Source of the DNA: Bradyrhizobium acaciae
GTDB lineage: Bacteria; Pseudomonadota; Alphaproteobacteria; Rhizobiales; Xanthobacteraceae
DNA: 64,000 nt
Direction: 5' to 3'
Assembly: GCF_020889785.1 (NCBI RefSeq)
Contig: NZ_JACMYK010000019.1
Location: 1-64,000 of the forward strand
Shown here: piece after piece, positions 32,984 to 40,800 of the stretch
Layout: each line of letters begins with the position of its first letter
How positions within the stretch are numbered: the first letter of the stretch is position 1
The notes under the pieces: generated by a model
The model's database searches: none
Told to the model about the DNA's origin: nothing
The model's input: only the letters and a program-made list of their open reading frames with translations
Translations under genes and position numbers: made by a program

Positions 32984-34405
32984 ATGGCTGATCAGGGCTT
33001 GGTGAAGGAAACGGCGTGTGCCGTCGTCGAGAAGCTGAAAGCCGGTGACGTCACGCCGCTCGACCTACTCGACGTGCTGGAACAGCGCATCGCCGAGGTG
33101 GACCGCAAGGTCAACGCACTGCCGACGCTCTGCTTCGATCGCGCCCGCACCCACGCCAAGGCGCTGATGCAGAAGCCGGTCGGCGAGCGCGGCCTGCTCG
33201 CGGGCCTTCCCGTTCCGATCAAGGACCTCACCGCGGTCTCCGGCGTGCTGACCACGCTGGGCTCACCGATCTTCAAGGACAACATCCCGGCGAAGTCGGA
33301 TATCCTGGTCGAACAACTCGAACAGAGCGGCGGCGTGATCTACGCCAAGTCGAACACGCCGGAATTCGGCGCCGGGGCCAACACCTTCAACGAGGTGTTC
33401 GGTCCGACCCGCAATCCCTGGGACACGTCGCGCTCGGCTGCCGGCTCGTCCGGTGGCGCCGCGGCCGCACTGGCCAGCGGCACCGCGTGGCTCGCCCACG
33501 GCTCCGACATGGGCGGCAGCCTGCGCAACCCGGCGAGCTTCTGCGGCATCGTCGGCCTGCGGCCCTCGATCGGCCGCGTCGCACATACGCCGAAATTCGG
33601 CGTCGACCGTACCCTCGGCGTGCAGGGACCGATGGCGCGCAATGTCGAGGACCTTGCGCTGCTGCTCGACGCGATGAGCGGCGAGCATGCCGCCGATCCG
33701 CTGTCGCTGCCCGCGCTGCCGACGTCGTTCCTGTCGGCGACGTGTTCCGGCAAGACGCCGAAGCGCATCGCATACTCGCCCGATCTCGGAATCACGCCCG
33801 TCGATCCCGAGGTCAAGGCGGTGACCCGCAAGGCCGCGGAGCGCTTCGCAGAGGCCGGCGCGATCGTCGAGGAGGCGCATCCCGACTTCCGCGAGGCCCA
33901 TGAATGCTTCCACGTGCTGCGCGCGTTCGATTTCGCGATCAGCAAGGCCGAATTGCTGCGCACCAAGCGCGATCTGCTCAAGCCCGAAGTGATCTGGAAC
34001 ATCGAGGAAGGGCTGAAGCTCACGGTCGAGAAACTCGAACGCGCCGAGGCGCAGCGCGTCGCGATGACGCAGCGTGCGCTCGAATTCTTCGACAAGTATG
34101 ACCTGCTGCTGGCACCCGCGACCATCGTGCCGCCGTTCCCGGTCGAGAACCGCTATGTCGCCGAATGCGACGGCAAGAAGTTCGACAACTATGTCGAATG
34201 GCTCGGCATCGTCTATGCGATCACGCTGGCCTGCTGCCCGGCGCTGTCGCTGCCCTGCGGCTTCACCGCGTCGGGCCTGCCGGTCGGCCTGCAGATGATC
34301 GCCAAGCCGCGCGCCGAGGCGCAGCTTCTGGCCGGCGCGAAAGTGCTGGAAGATATTCTGGGCGTGCGCGGCACCACCCCGATCGATCCGCGGCCGCCGC
34401 GATAA
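32984..34405 (+). CDS. Amidase (amidase-signature family)
   Basis: 473 residues. The Ser-cisSer-Lys triad is visible: Lys in PVPIKDLTAVSGV (near 73), cis-Ser in AAGSSGGAAAALASGTAWLA (near 150) and nucleophile Ser in HGSDMGGSLRNPASF (near 172). C-terminal ALSLPCGFTASGLPVGLQMI is normal. Hydrolyses an amide to acid plus ammonia in the cytoplasm. Preceded by AGGAGCAACGGCGC just before the ATG. Divergent from the alpha/beta hydrolase and convergent with a TetR gene. Confidence 0.94.
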   Translation: MADQGLVKETACAVVEKLKAGDVTPLDLLDVLEQRIAEVDRKVNALPTLCFDRARTHAKALMQKPVGERGLLAGLPVPIKDLTAVSGVLTTLGSPIFKDNIPAKSDILVEQLEQSGGVIYAKSNTPEFGAGANTFNEVFGPTRNPWDTSRSAAGSSGGAAAALASGTAWLAHGSDMGGSLRNPASFCGIVGLRPSIGRVAHTPKFGVDRTLGVQGPMARNVEDLALLLDAMSGEHAADPLSLPALPTSFLSATCSGKTPKRIAYSPDLGITPVDPEVKAVTRKAAERFAEAGAIVEEAHPDFREAHECFHVLRAFDFAISKAELLRTKRDLLKPEVIWNIEEGLKLTVEKLERAEAQRVAMTQRALEFFDKYDLLLAPATIVPPFPVENRYVAECDGKKFDNYVEWLGIVYAITLACCPALSLPCGFTASGLPVGLQMIAKPRAEAQLLAGAKVLEDILGVRGTTPIDPRPPR

Positions 34406-34411
34406 GGCGGC

Positions 34412-35041
34412 CTACGCCTCTCCCGTCGCCTTGAGCGCGACGGTGAGTGCGAGCTTGGTCTGCTCGACGATCTCGTCCATCAGTTCCTCGCGGCTGATCT
34501 GGGCGACCTCGCCGGTCAGCAAGCCCTGCTCGGCGAGCATCACGATGCCATGCAGCCCGGCCCAGATCTTCAGCGCCTGCCGCTCGCGCAACAGGCCGAC
34601 GGCCGGCGCCTCGAACGACTCGATCAAGAGCGCCAGCGTTTCCATCGCAGCAATGTGCAGCTCGCTGCCGACAGGCGCGCAGGCCATGGTTCTGGACGCG
34701 AACATCAAGCGGTAGATGCCGTGGCGCTCGAGCCCGAAGGCCAGCGCAGCCTGCGCAAAACGCGACAGCTTCGAGCCCTTGCCGGGCTGCTCGATCGCCT
34801 CGCGCATGATCACGTTGAACTGCCGGAACGCCTCCGCGGTGACCGCCTGCAGCAGCGCCTCGCGGTCGGCGAAATGCCGGTACGGCGCCGGCTGCGAGAC
34901 GCCGAGCTGCTTGGCCAACGCCTTGATGCTGATCGCTTCGGGGCCACCGAGTTCGACCTCACGTAAGGCGGCCTGAATCAGGGCTTCGCGGAGGTCGCCA
35001 TGGTGGTAGGTCTTGAACGGCTTACGAACGATTTGTCCCAT
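34412..35041 (-). CDS. TetR/AcrR-family regulator (WHG-domain type)
   Basis: 209 residues from the ATG at 35041; a GTG five codons upstream is possible. N-terminal HTH: HHGDLREALIQAALREVELG (near 13-32) and KALAKQLGVSQPAPYRHFAD (near 40-59). The C-terminal ligand domain is of the TetR_C_33/WHG type (FGLERHGIYRLMFASRTMAC near 108). Ends 6 bases from the amidase stop (convergent). Target genes are not evident; the 35042-35350 gap upstream holds no gene. Confidence 0.9.
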   Translation of the reverse strand: MGQIVRKPFKTYHHGDLREALIQAALREVELGGPEAISIKALAKQLGVSQPAPYRHFADREALLQAVTAEAFRQFNVIMREAIEQPGKGSKLSRFAQAALAFGLERHGIYRLMFASRTMACAPVGSELHIAAMETLALLIESFEAPAVGLLRERQALKIWAGLHGIVMLAEQGLLTGEVAQISREELMDEIVEQTKLALTVALKATGEA

Positions 35042-35303
35042 CGAGATGCTGATCACCGGTCGGTCGGGCTAGAGCGGAGAACGCTACAACAGCGACATCG
35101 GCCGCTTCGGTCACTTTCGCGAACACGACATCCGCAGGCTATTAACCGCAAAACCGGCAAGCGCGTCCATTGGAAAGTCTGTCAAGCCAGCCGTGGATTC
35201 TGATTTGCTTAACGGGTTCCCTGCCTCAGTCCGGCCTGGCCCAAGGCAGGATTGCCGCCGCTCCGGAGGCAGCGCCAGACGACCATTATCCACGGTCGCC
35301 GCA

Positions 35304-35333
35304 GCACCGAGCGCGCACCGGCGCGCTCGGTGC
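35304..35333. terminator. Strong hairpin GCACCGAGCGCGC downstream of SDR gene
   Basis: Perfect 13-base inverted repeat (35304-35316 with 35321-35333) and a 4-base loop, 17 bases past the SDR stop on the minus strand. There is no T-run, so it may be a non-canonical terminator or an RNA-stabilising hairpin. The rest of the 35042-35350 interval holds nothing I can recognise. Confidence 0.6.
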
Positions 35334-35350
35334 CGTAACTGGCAACATCG

Positions 35351-36097
35351 TCAAGCGTTGGCGCCGCCGTCGACGGTCAGACCCGCGCCATTGATCGAGC
35401 CGGCTTCGGGACCGGCAACAAACGCGACCAGGGCAGCGACGTCGTCGGCCTTGCCGTAGCGCTTGATGGCCATGCGCGCGCGTTGCGCCTCGGCCTGCTC
35501 GCCATCGGCCGGGTTCATGTCGGTGTTGGTGGAGCCGGGATGGACGATATTGACCGTGATGCCACGGCCGCCGAGGTCACGCGCCAAGCCCTGGGTCCAG
35601 GCAATCAGCGCCGACTTGCTCATCGAATAGAGGCTCATGCCGGCATCCGGCACCCGGCTGGCGAGGTTGCTGCCGATGTTGATGATACGACCGCCCTCGC
35701 CCATATGGGCGACCGCGGCCTGCGATGCGACCACCACCGCCCGCACGTTCACGGCCAGCGTGGCGTCGATATCCTCCAGCGTGATGGCGTCGATCGGACC
35801 GCCGCCACGGAAGATGCCGGCATTGTTGACGAGGATGTCGAGACCGCCGAACGCCTTGGCGGCGGCGTTCACCGCGCCGCGCACGGCGCTGGCGTCGGCG
35901 CTGTCCGCCTGCAGGGCCAGCACACGGCGGCCCTGCTTCCTGATCTCGGCGCCAATGGCTTCGGCGCGATCGGCCGAGCGTTCATAGGTGATGGCAACAT
36001 CGGCGCCTTCGGCGGCAAGACGCCTGGCGATGGCTGCGCCGATGCCGCGGCTGCCGCCGGTGACGAGGGCGCGTTTTCCTTGCAGGGACTGGGTCAT
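35351..36097 (-). CDS. SDR family oxidoreductase (3-oxoacyl-ACP-reductase-like)
   Basis: 248 residues, classical SDR. ALVTGGSRGIGAAIARRLAA (near 10-29), LDILVNNAGIF (near 87), Ser in IINIGSNLASRVPDAG, YSMSKSALIAWTQGLARDLG (Tyr/Lys, near 158) and C-terminal GSINGAGLTVDGGANA. Divergent from a TetR gene with two matching operators between them, so it is almost certainly the target of that repressor. Physiological substrate unknown; often linked with detoxification of aldehydes or quinones. Confidence 0.93.
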   Translation of the reverse strand: MTQSLQGKRALVTGGSRGIGAAIARRLAAEGADVAITYERSADRAEAIGAEIRKQGRRVLALQADSADASAVRGAVNAAAKAFGGLDILVNNAGIFRGGGPIDAITLEDIDATLAVNVRAVVVASQAAVAHMGEGGRIINIGSNLASRVPDAGMSLYSMSKSALIAWTQGLARDLGGRGITVNIVHPGSTNTDMNPADGEQAEAQRARMAIKRYGKADDVAALVAFVAGPEAGSINGAGLTVDGGANA

Positions 36098-36126
36098 GTT
36101 CGGCTCGTTCGTTTGAGGGGCGACAT

Positions 36127-36148
36127 TTCTGTAACGATCGACACAGAA
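36127..36148. promoter_or_regulatory. TetR-type operator 1 (TTCTGT-AA-CGATCG-AC-ACAGAA)
   Basis: 22-base dyad centred at 36137/36138: outer TTCTGT/ACAGAA and inner CGATCG are symmetric, 20 of 22 positions outside the AA/AC pair. It is 30 bases upstream of the SDR start codon, where it would cover the SDR promoter. A near copy lies at 36180-36201. Confidence 0.85.
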
Positions 36149-36179
36149 TTAAGGAGCTTGCGCCGACACGTCAATGGAA

Positions 36180-36201
36180 TTATTTAATGATCGACACAGA
36201 A
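36180..36201. promoter_or_regulatory. TetR-type operator 2 (TTATTTAATGATCGACACAGAA)
   Basis: Matches operator 1 at 19 of 22 positions, with a weaker left half. It ends 11 bases before the TetR start codon at 36213, consistent with autoregulation. Centre-to-centre distance to operator 1 is 53 bases, about five helical turns. Confidence 0.85.
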
Positions 36202-36212
36202 ATGGTGAGGCG

Positions 36213-36833
36213 ATGGCTGAGCGTGGCCGCCCCCGGAACTTCGACAAGGACGCCGCCCTGGCCCGGGCGATGGAGGTGTTCTGGCTGAAGGGCTATGAGG
36301 GCGCCTCGATGGCCGACCTCACCTCGGCGATGGGGATTGCCTCGCCCAGCCTGTACGCCGCCTTCGGCGGCAAGGAGGACCTGTTCCGCAAGGCGCTCGA
36401 CTATTACGTGGCGAGCGAAGGCGGACTGATCTGGGGTGCCGTGACCGAAACGCACACCGCCTACCAGGCCGTGGAGACCCTCCTGATGCAGACCGCGCGC
36501 GTCTTCACCCGCCGCTCACGTCCGCCGGGCTGCCTGGTGGTCTTGTCGGCGCTGCATCCGAACGAGCATTCCGAGACCGTGCGGCGCGAGCTCGTGCAGC
36601 GGCGCGCGCAGGCGGTGACGGAGCTGCGCGAACTTTTGCGCCAGGGCGTCGAGCGCGGCGAGATCTCACCTGCGGCGGACCTCGACGCGATCGCCAAATA
36701 CTACATCACCGTGCAGCAGGGCATGTCGATCCAGGCGCGCGATGGCGCCACCCGGAAGCAGCTCGAGCAGATTGCGGCCGCCGCCCTCGCCGCCTGGAGC
36801 CCGCTCACCGCACCTACGCCAGCCGCTCATTAG
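36213..36833 (+). CDS. TetR/AcrR-family repressor
   Basis: 206 residues from the ATG at 36213 (MAERGRPRNFDKDAALARAM). An ATG at 36202 is out of frame and the frame's earlier ATG at 36174 would start upstream of operator 2. HTH: ALARAMEVFWLKGYEGASMAD and LTSAMGIASPSLYAAFGGKEDLF (near 30-55). C-terminal domain similar to the TetR_C group with FRKALDYYVASEGG. Divergent from an SDR gene; the two 22-base operators between them point to mutual repression. Confidence 0.93.
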   Translation: MAERGRPRNFDKDAALARAMEVFWLKGYEGASMADLTSAMGIASPSLYAAFGGKEDLFRKALDYYVASEGGLIWGAVTETHTAYQAVETLLMQTARVFTRRSRPPGCLVVLSALHPNEHSETVRRELVQRRAQAVTELRELLRQGVERGEISPAADLDAIAKYYITVQQGMSIQARDGATRKQLEQIAAAALAAWSPLTAPTPAAH

Positions 36834-36912
36834 CAGACCGGCGCGCCCGGGGGCGTCGGCCACCATGTCGCGGCTGTCGCTGGGCACCCCGTCAAGTACC
36901 CCGAATTTTCGC

Positions 36913-36941
36913 TTGACGCCCAAGCCGGACAATAATGTAAT
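36913..36941 (+). promoter_or_regulatory. Probable sigma-70 promoter for ferredoxin-P450 operon
   Basis: TTGACG (36913-36918), 17-base spacer, TGTAAT (36936-36941); overlapping alternatives TAATAT and TATAAC follow. The segment is notably AT-rich in a GC-rich background. It lies about 118 bases before the ferredoxin start. Confidence 0.6.
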
Positions 36942-37058
36942 ATGCTATAACTTGGCGAGCCGATCATTCGGCCGGCCGCCCAAGCAAGCCAAGACTTGCT
37001 CAATTACATGAGGAACCCGGCGTGCTTCAGCGCGCCAGAGCCGAGGGAGAGTGCTTGC

Positions 37059-37265
37059 ATGTCCAAGCTAAGAATCCGCGTCGACCAGGATAAATGCCAG
37101 GGTCACGCCCGCTGCAAATCACTCGCCCCCGAATTGTTCGAACTCGACGAATACGGCAATGCCCATGAAGTCGGCGACGGGACCGTGCCGGCCGGGCTCG
37201 AGGACAAGGCCTGGCTCGCGCAGACCAACTGCCCGGAAATCGCGATCGAAGTCACCGAGGAATAG
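37059..37265 (+). CDS. Ferredoxin, P450-associated ([3Fe-4S]-type)
   Basis: 68 residues from the ATG at 37059 with GAGGGAGAG upstream. Cluster ligands: VDQDKCQGHARCKSLAPELF (C-x2-H-x2-C) and the distal NCPEIAIEV. The His at the second ligand position and the spacing are characteristic of small single-cluster ferredoxins that feed bacterial P450s. It would pass electrons from a ferredoxin reductase, not encoded here, to the P450 gene 73 bases downstream. Confidence 0.93.
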   Translation: MSKLRIRVDQDKCQGHARCKSLAPELFELDEYGNAHEVGDGTVPAGLEDKAWLAQTNCPEIAIEVTEE

Positions 37266-37338
37266 CGCCGGCCAAGGGCTGGCCGCGCGCCGCCCGTTGT
37301 GCCGACCAACGTTGATCGAACGAGAAGGAAACGAGCCG

Positions 37339-38565
37339 ATGTCCGATTCCCCGTCCGCGAGCTTTCTGCCCGAACATCCCCCGGTCACCGACTGGGTCCA
37401 TGATTTCGACCACACCGATCCGGTCTGGACCGACGACCCGTTCCCGATCTGGGAGACGCTGCGCGCCGCCTCGCCGGTCGTGCACACCGAGCGTTTCCTC
37501 GGCTGCTACATGCCGACCACCTATCAGGCGGTGAAGGAAATCGCCTACGACACCGAACATTTCTCCTCGCGCCGCGTCATCGTCCGCGACGTCCGTCCCG
37601 AGATCTCGGCCCGTGCGCCGCCGATCACCTCCGATCCGCCGGAGCACAAGCCCGCCAAGCAGGTGCTGCTGCCGCCGTTCACGCCGGATGCGATGAAGCG
37701 GCTGGAGCCGCGCGTGCGCGCGATCTGCAACGAGCTGATCGATGAATTCATCGCCGATGGCCATTGCGACGCCGCGGCGCGTTACACCAAGCACATCCCG
37801 GTGCGCGCGATCGCGCATATGCTGGGAATTCCCGAGAAGGACGGCGACCTCTTCATCAAGTGGATCCATCAGATCCTCGAGCTCGGCATCAAGGACGAGA
37901 ACGAGATGATGAGCGGCGTGCGCGAGATGACCGGCTACTTCATGGCCCATCTCGAGCAGCGCAAGCTTGCGCCGAGCGACGATCTGATTTCGCAATTGTT
38001 GCGGGCCAAGGGCCCCGGCGGCCAGCCACTGACCGACGAGCACGTGCTGGGCTCGCTGCGGCTGCTCCTGATCGCCGGCATCGACACCACCTGGAGCGCG
38101 ATCGGCTCCTCGCTCTGGCACCTCGCCAGGACGCCGGCCGATCGCGAGCGGCTGATTGCAGAGCCGGCGCTGATCCCGACCGCGATCGAGGAATTCCTGC
38201 GCGCCTATTCGCCTGTCACGATGGCACGCGAGGTGATGAAGGAGACCACGATCTCCGGCTGCCCGGTGAAGGCGGGCAACATGGTACTGTTGTCATTCCC
38301 CGCAGCCAACCGCGACCCCGCCATGTTCCCCGACGCGGACAAGGTGGTGATCGACCGCAAGGAGAACCGCCACGCCGCCTTCGGCCTCGGCATTCACCGC
38401 TGCGTCGGTTCCAACCTGGCGCGAATGGAGATGCAGGTGGCGATCGAGGAATGGCTGAAGCGGATCCCGGATTTTCGACTCGACCCGGCCGGCAAGGTCA
38501 CCTGGTCGGAAGGCACGGTGCGCGGCCCGCGTCAACTGCCCGTTCTGTTCGGCAAGAACGCCTGA
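37339..38565 (+). CDS. Cytochrome P450
   Basis: 408 residues from the ATG at 37339, typical of soluble bacterial P450s. I-helix LLIAGIDTTWSAIGSSLWHL (AGxDTT, near 237-256), ExxR in IEEFLRAYSPVTMAREV (near 283) and heme loop AAFGLGIHRCVGSNLARMEM with the Cys ligand near 357. It hydroxylates an unknown small substrate using the ferredoxin encoded just upstream. No reductase gene is adjacent. The following gene is an MHS-type transporter, which might bring in the substrate. Confidence 0.95.
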   Translation: MSDSPSASFLPEHPPVTDWVHDFDHTDPVWTDDPFPIWETLRAASPVVHTERFLGCYMPTTYQAVKEIAYDTEHFSSRRVIVRDVRPEISARAPPITSDPPEHKPAKQVLLPPFTPDAMKRLEPRVRAICNELIDEFIADGHCDAAARYTKHIPVRAIAHMLGIPEKDGDLFIKWIHQILELGIKDENEMMSGVREMTGYFMAHLEQRKLAPSDDLISQLLRAKGPGGQPLTDEHVLGSLRLLLIAGIDTTWSAIGSSLWHLARTPADRERLIAEPALIPTAIEEFLRAYSPVTMAREVMKETTISGCPVKAGNMVLLSFPAANRDPAMFPDADKVVIDRKENRHAAFGLGIHRCVGSNLARMEMQVAIEEWLKRIPDFRLDPAGKVTWSEGTVRGPRQLPVLFGKNA

Positions 38566-38647
38566 GGAACCGGACAGCAGTTACATCGCACAACCCAATG
38601 AGGTAGCTTGCCCCGGAATCGTCCAGAGAATCCGGGGAGGCCAGCCT

Positions 38648-39970
38648 ATGTCCGATCAAACCGCTCAACCCGCGAGCGATCATCTCGACATCCACGACGT
38701 CGAGCGGCGGGTGAAGGCGATCTTCATCGGCTCGGTCGGCAATCTCGTCGAGTGGTACGATTTCTACGCCTACACCGCGTTTGCGCTTTATTTCGCGCCG
38801 GCGTTTTTCCCCCACAGCGACCCAGTGGTGCAGCAGCTCAATGCAGCGGTGCTGTTTGCCGCAACCTTCCTGATGCGCCCGCTCGGCGGCTGGCTGTTCG
38901 GCTTCATCGCCGACCGCTACGGCCGCCGGCTGTCGTTGACGCTCTCGGTGGTCTGCATGTGTTTCGGCTCGCTGATCATCGCGGTGACGCCGACCTATGC
39001 CAGCATCGGCATTGCAGCCCCCGCGATCCTGGCGCTCGCCCGCGTCATCGAAGGCCTCAGCCTCGGTGGCGAATACGGCGCAAGCGCCACCTATCTCAGC
39101 GAGGTCGCCGATCCCAAGCATCGCGGCTTCTACTCCAGTTTCCAGTACGTCACGCTGATCGGTGGCCAGCTCACCGCGATCATCGTGCTGTTGCTGCTGC
39201 AGAAGGTGTTCCTGACGCCGGACGAGCTGAAGGCCTGGGGCTGGCGGATTCCATTCGTGATCGGCGCCATGCTCGCGATCTTCGCTGCAGTGATGCGGCG
39301 CGGCCTGCACGAGACCGAGGCATTCGAGGAGGCCAAGAAGGTCTCCAAGCCGACCGGCTCGATCGTCGGCCTCCTGAACTACCCGCGCGAATTGCTGCTG
39401 GTGGTCGGGCTCACCGCCGGCGGCACCGCGGCGTTCTACACCTTCACCACCTACATGCAGACTTTCGTGAAGCTGTCGGTCGGCCTCACCGAGGACCAGA
39501 CCACCTTCGTGATCTTCGGCTCGCTGATCTTCGCGACCTTCCTGCAGCCGATCTATGGCGCATTGTCCGACCGCATCGGCCGCAAGCCGCTGTTGATCTT
39601 CTTCGGCGTCGTCGGCACGCTGGCGACGGTCCCGATCCTGACCGCGCTGAAGGAGACCAAGTCGCCCTTCACCGCCTTCCTGCTGATCTGCGGCGCCTGG
39701 ATCTTCGTCGCCGGCTACACCTCGATCAATGCGATCGTGAAGGCCGAGCTGTTTCCGACCAATGTCCGCGCGCTCGGCGTCGGCCTGCCCTACGCCATCA
39801 CCGTGTCGATCTTCGGTGGCACCGCGCCTGCGGTCGCGCTCTATTTCAAGAGCATCGGGCACGAGGGCTGGTTCTACTATTATCTCAGCGGCATGATTTT
39901 CCTGTCGCTCTTGATCTACTCGACCATGCGCGACACCAAGCACGACTCCGCGATGCACCGCCACGAGTGA
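38648..39970 (+). CDS. MFS transporter, metabolite:H+ symporter (KgtP/ShiA-like)
   Basis: 440 residues, 12 membrane segments expected. MHS hallmarks: IFIGSVGNLVEWYDFYAYTA (near 32-51), RPLGGWLFGFIADRYGRRLS (near 77-96, MFS loop 2-3 motif), and RVIEGLSLGGEYGASATYLS (near 130). Imports a carboxylic acid such as 2-oxoglutarate or an aromatic acid by proton symport at the inner membrane. Preceded by GGGGAGG about 8 bases from the ATG. 82 bases after the P450 and 12 bases before the molybdoenzyme gene. Confidence 0.93.
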   Translation: MSDQTAQPASDHLDIHDVERRVKAIFIGSVGNLVEWYDFYAYTAFALYFAPAFFPHSDPVVQQLNAAVLFAATFLMRPLGGWLFGFIADRYGRRLSLTLSVVCMCFGSLIIAVTPTYASIGIAAPAILALARVIEGLSLGGEYGASATYLSEVADPKHRGFYSSFQYVTLIGGQLTAIIVLLLLQKVFLTPDELKAWGWRIPFVIGAMLAIFAAVMRRGLHETEAFEEAKKVSKPTGSIVGLLNYPRELLLVVGLTAGGTAAFYTFTTYMQTFVKLSVGLTEDQTTFVIFGSLIFATFLQPIYGALSDRIGRKPLLIFFGVVGTLATVPILTALKETKSPFTAFLLICGAWIFVAGYTSINAIVKAELFPTNVRALGVGLPYAITVSIFGGTAPAVALYFKSIGHEGWFYYYLSGMIFLSLLIYSTMRDTKHDSAMHRHE

Positions 39971-39982
39971 TGGCCTGATGCG

Positions 39983-40645
39983 ATGACCGACGACCAGGAG
40001 CCGCCCGAGAGCAAACTGACGCGCAGCAAGCAGCGCTGGGCGCGCGAAGGCAAATTCCTGACCGGCCGGGTCACCCGGCCGGAGGAGCAGCGTCTGCCGC
40101 CGGGCCAGCACCTGACGGCGGACTGGCCGGTGCTCGATCTCGGGCTGCTGCCGAACGTCACGCGCGAACGCTGGCGGCTCGACGTCCACGGTGCGGTCGA
40201 GCAGACGATCTACTGGGATTGGCCGCAATTCATGGCGCAGCCGCAGACGCAGTTCGTCTCGGACATTCACTGCGTCACGACCTGGTCGCGCTATGACAAC
40301 CAGTGGGAGGGGCTCGCCACACGCGACCTGCTCGCCGCCTGCCAGCCGCGCGAGGATGCGCGGTTCGTCGTGCTGCATTCGTATGACGGCTATACGACCA
40401 ACCTGCCGCTCGAGGATTTCGCCGCCGAGGACGCCCTGCTCGCCCATAGCTGGTCGGGCCAGCCGCTGGAGCAGGAGCATGGCGGGCCGGTGCGGCTGGT
40501 GGTGCCGCATCTCTATTTCTGGAAGAGCGCCAAATGGCTGCAGCGCATCGAATTCCTGACCGACGATGCGCCGGGCTTCTGGGAGGTGCGCGGCTATCAC
40601 AATCGCGGTGATCCCTGGGCCGAACAGCGCTATTCTGGCGACTGA
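39983..40645 (+). CDS. Sulfite-oxidase-like molybdopterin oxidoreductase
   Basis: 220 residues, the short cytoplasmic-looking type without signal peptide. Core: FVSDIHCVTTWSRYDNQWEG (Mo-ligand Cys, near 92-111), VVLHSYDGYTTNLPLEDF (near 131), GGPVRLVVPHLYFWKSAKWL (near 167) and a C-terminal RGYHNRGDPWAEQRY. Single sulfite-oxidase Moco domain without a dimerisation domain. Substrate of this short group is not established. Starts 12 bases after the MFS gene, so co-transcribed. Confidence 0.92.
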   Translation: MTDDQEPPESKLTRSKQRWAREGKFLTGRVTRPEEQRLPPGQHLTADWPVLDLGLLPNVTRERWRLDVHGAVEQTIYWDWPQFMAQPQTQFVSDIHCVTTWSRYDNQWEGLATRDLLAACQPREDARFVVLHSYDGYTTNLPLEDFAAEDALLAHSWSGQPLEQEHGGPVRLVVPHLYFWKSAKWLQRIEFLTDDAPGFWEVRGYHNRGDPWAEQRYSGD

Positions 40646-40652
40646 CTTTCCT

Positions 40653-40779
40653 CACCTCTCCCATGGGGAGAGGTCGGCGCGAAGCGCCGGGTGAGGGGTC
40701 GCGGCCCCCGATGGAGCGTAACCCCTCACCCGAATTTCTCGCTATGCTCGAAATTCGACCTCTCCCTATGGGAGAGGTG
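40653..40779. repeat. Y-shaped palindromic repeat CACCTCTCCC...GGGAGAGGTG (copy 1)
   Basis: Outer arms CACCTCTCCC/GGGAGAGGTG with inner sub-hairpins (GGTCGGCGCGAAGCGCCGGGTGAGGGG and CCCCTCACCCGAATTTCTCG...AATTCGACCTCTCCC). Same architecture as 42285-42405. Sits between the molybdoenzyme gene and the hydrolase-OsmC gene. Confidence 0.9.
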
Positions 40780-40800
40780 TAGAACCATCCGGAGCAAAAG

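Noticed and set aside
31024..32991. 655-codon plus-strand frame spanning an SDR gene and the antisense of a hydrolase
   Set aside because: It crosses two recognised genes and a palindromic repeat; low-complexity composition.
36174..36212. Upstream ATG as TetR start
   Set aside because: It would place operator 2 inside the coding region and adds residues (MELFNDRHRNGEA) without family similarity; ATG 36213 fits TetR N-termini better.
38498..40600. 700-codon open frame on the minus strand
   Set aside because: Antisense to the MFS and molybdoenzyme genes; Arg/Asp/Gln/His-rich shadow, while the plus-strand products have clear family signatures and ribosome sites.
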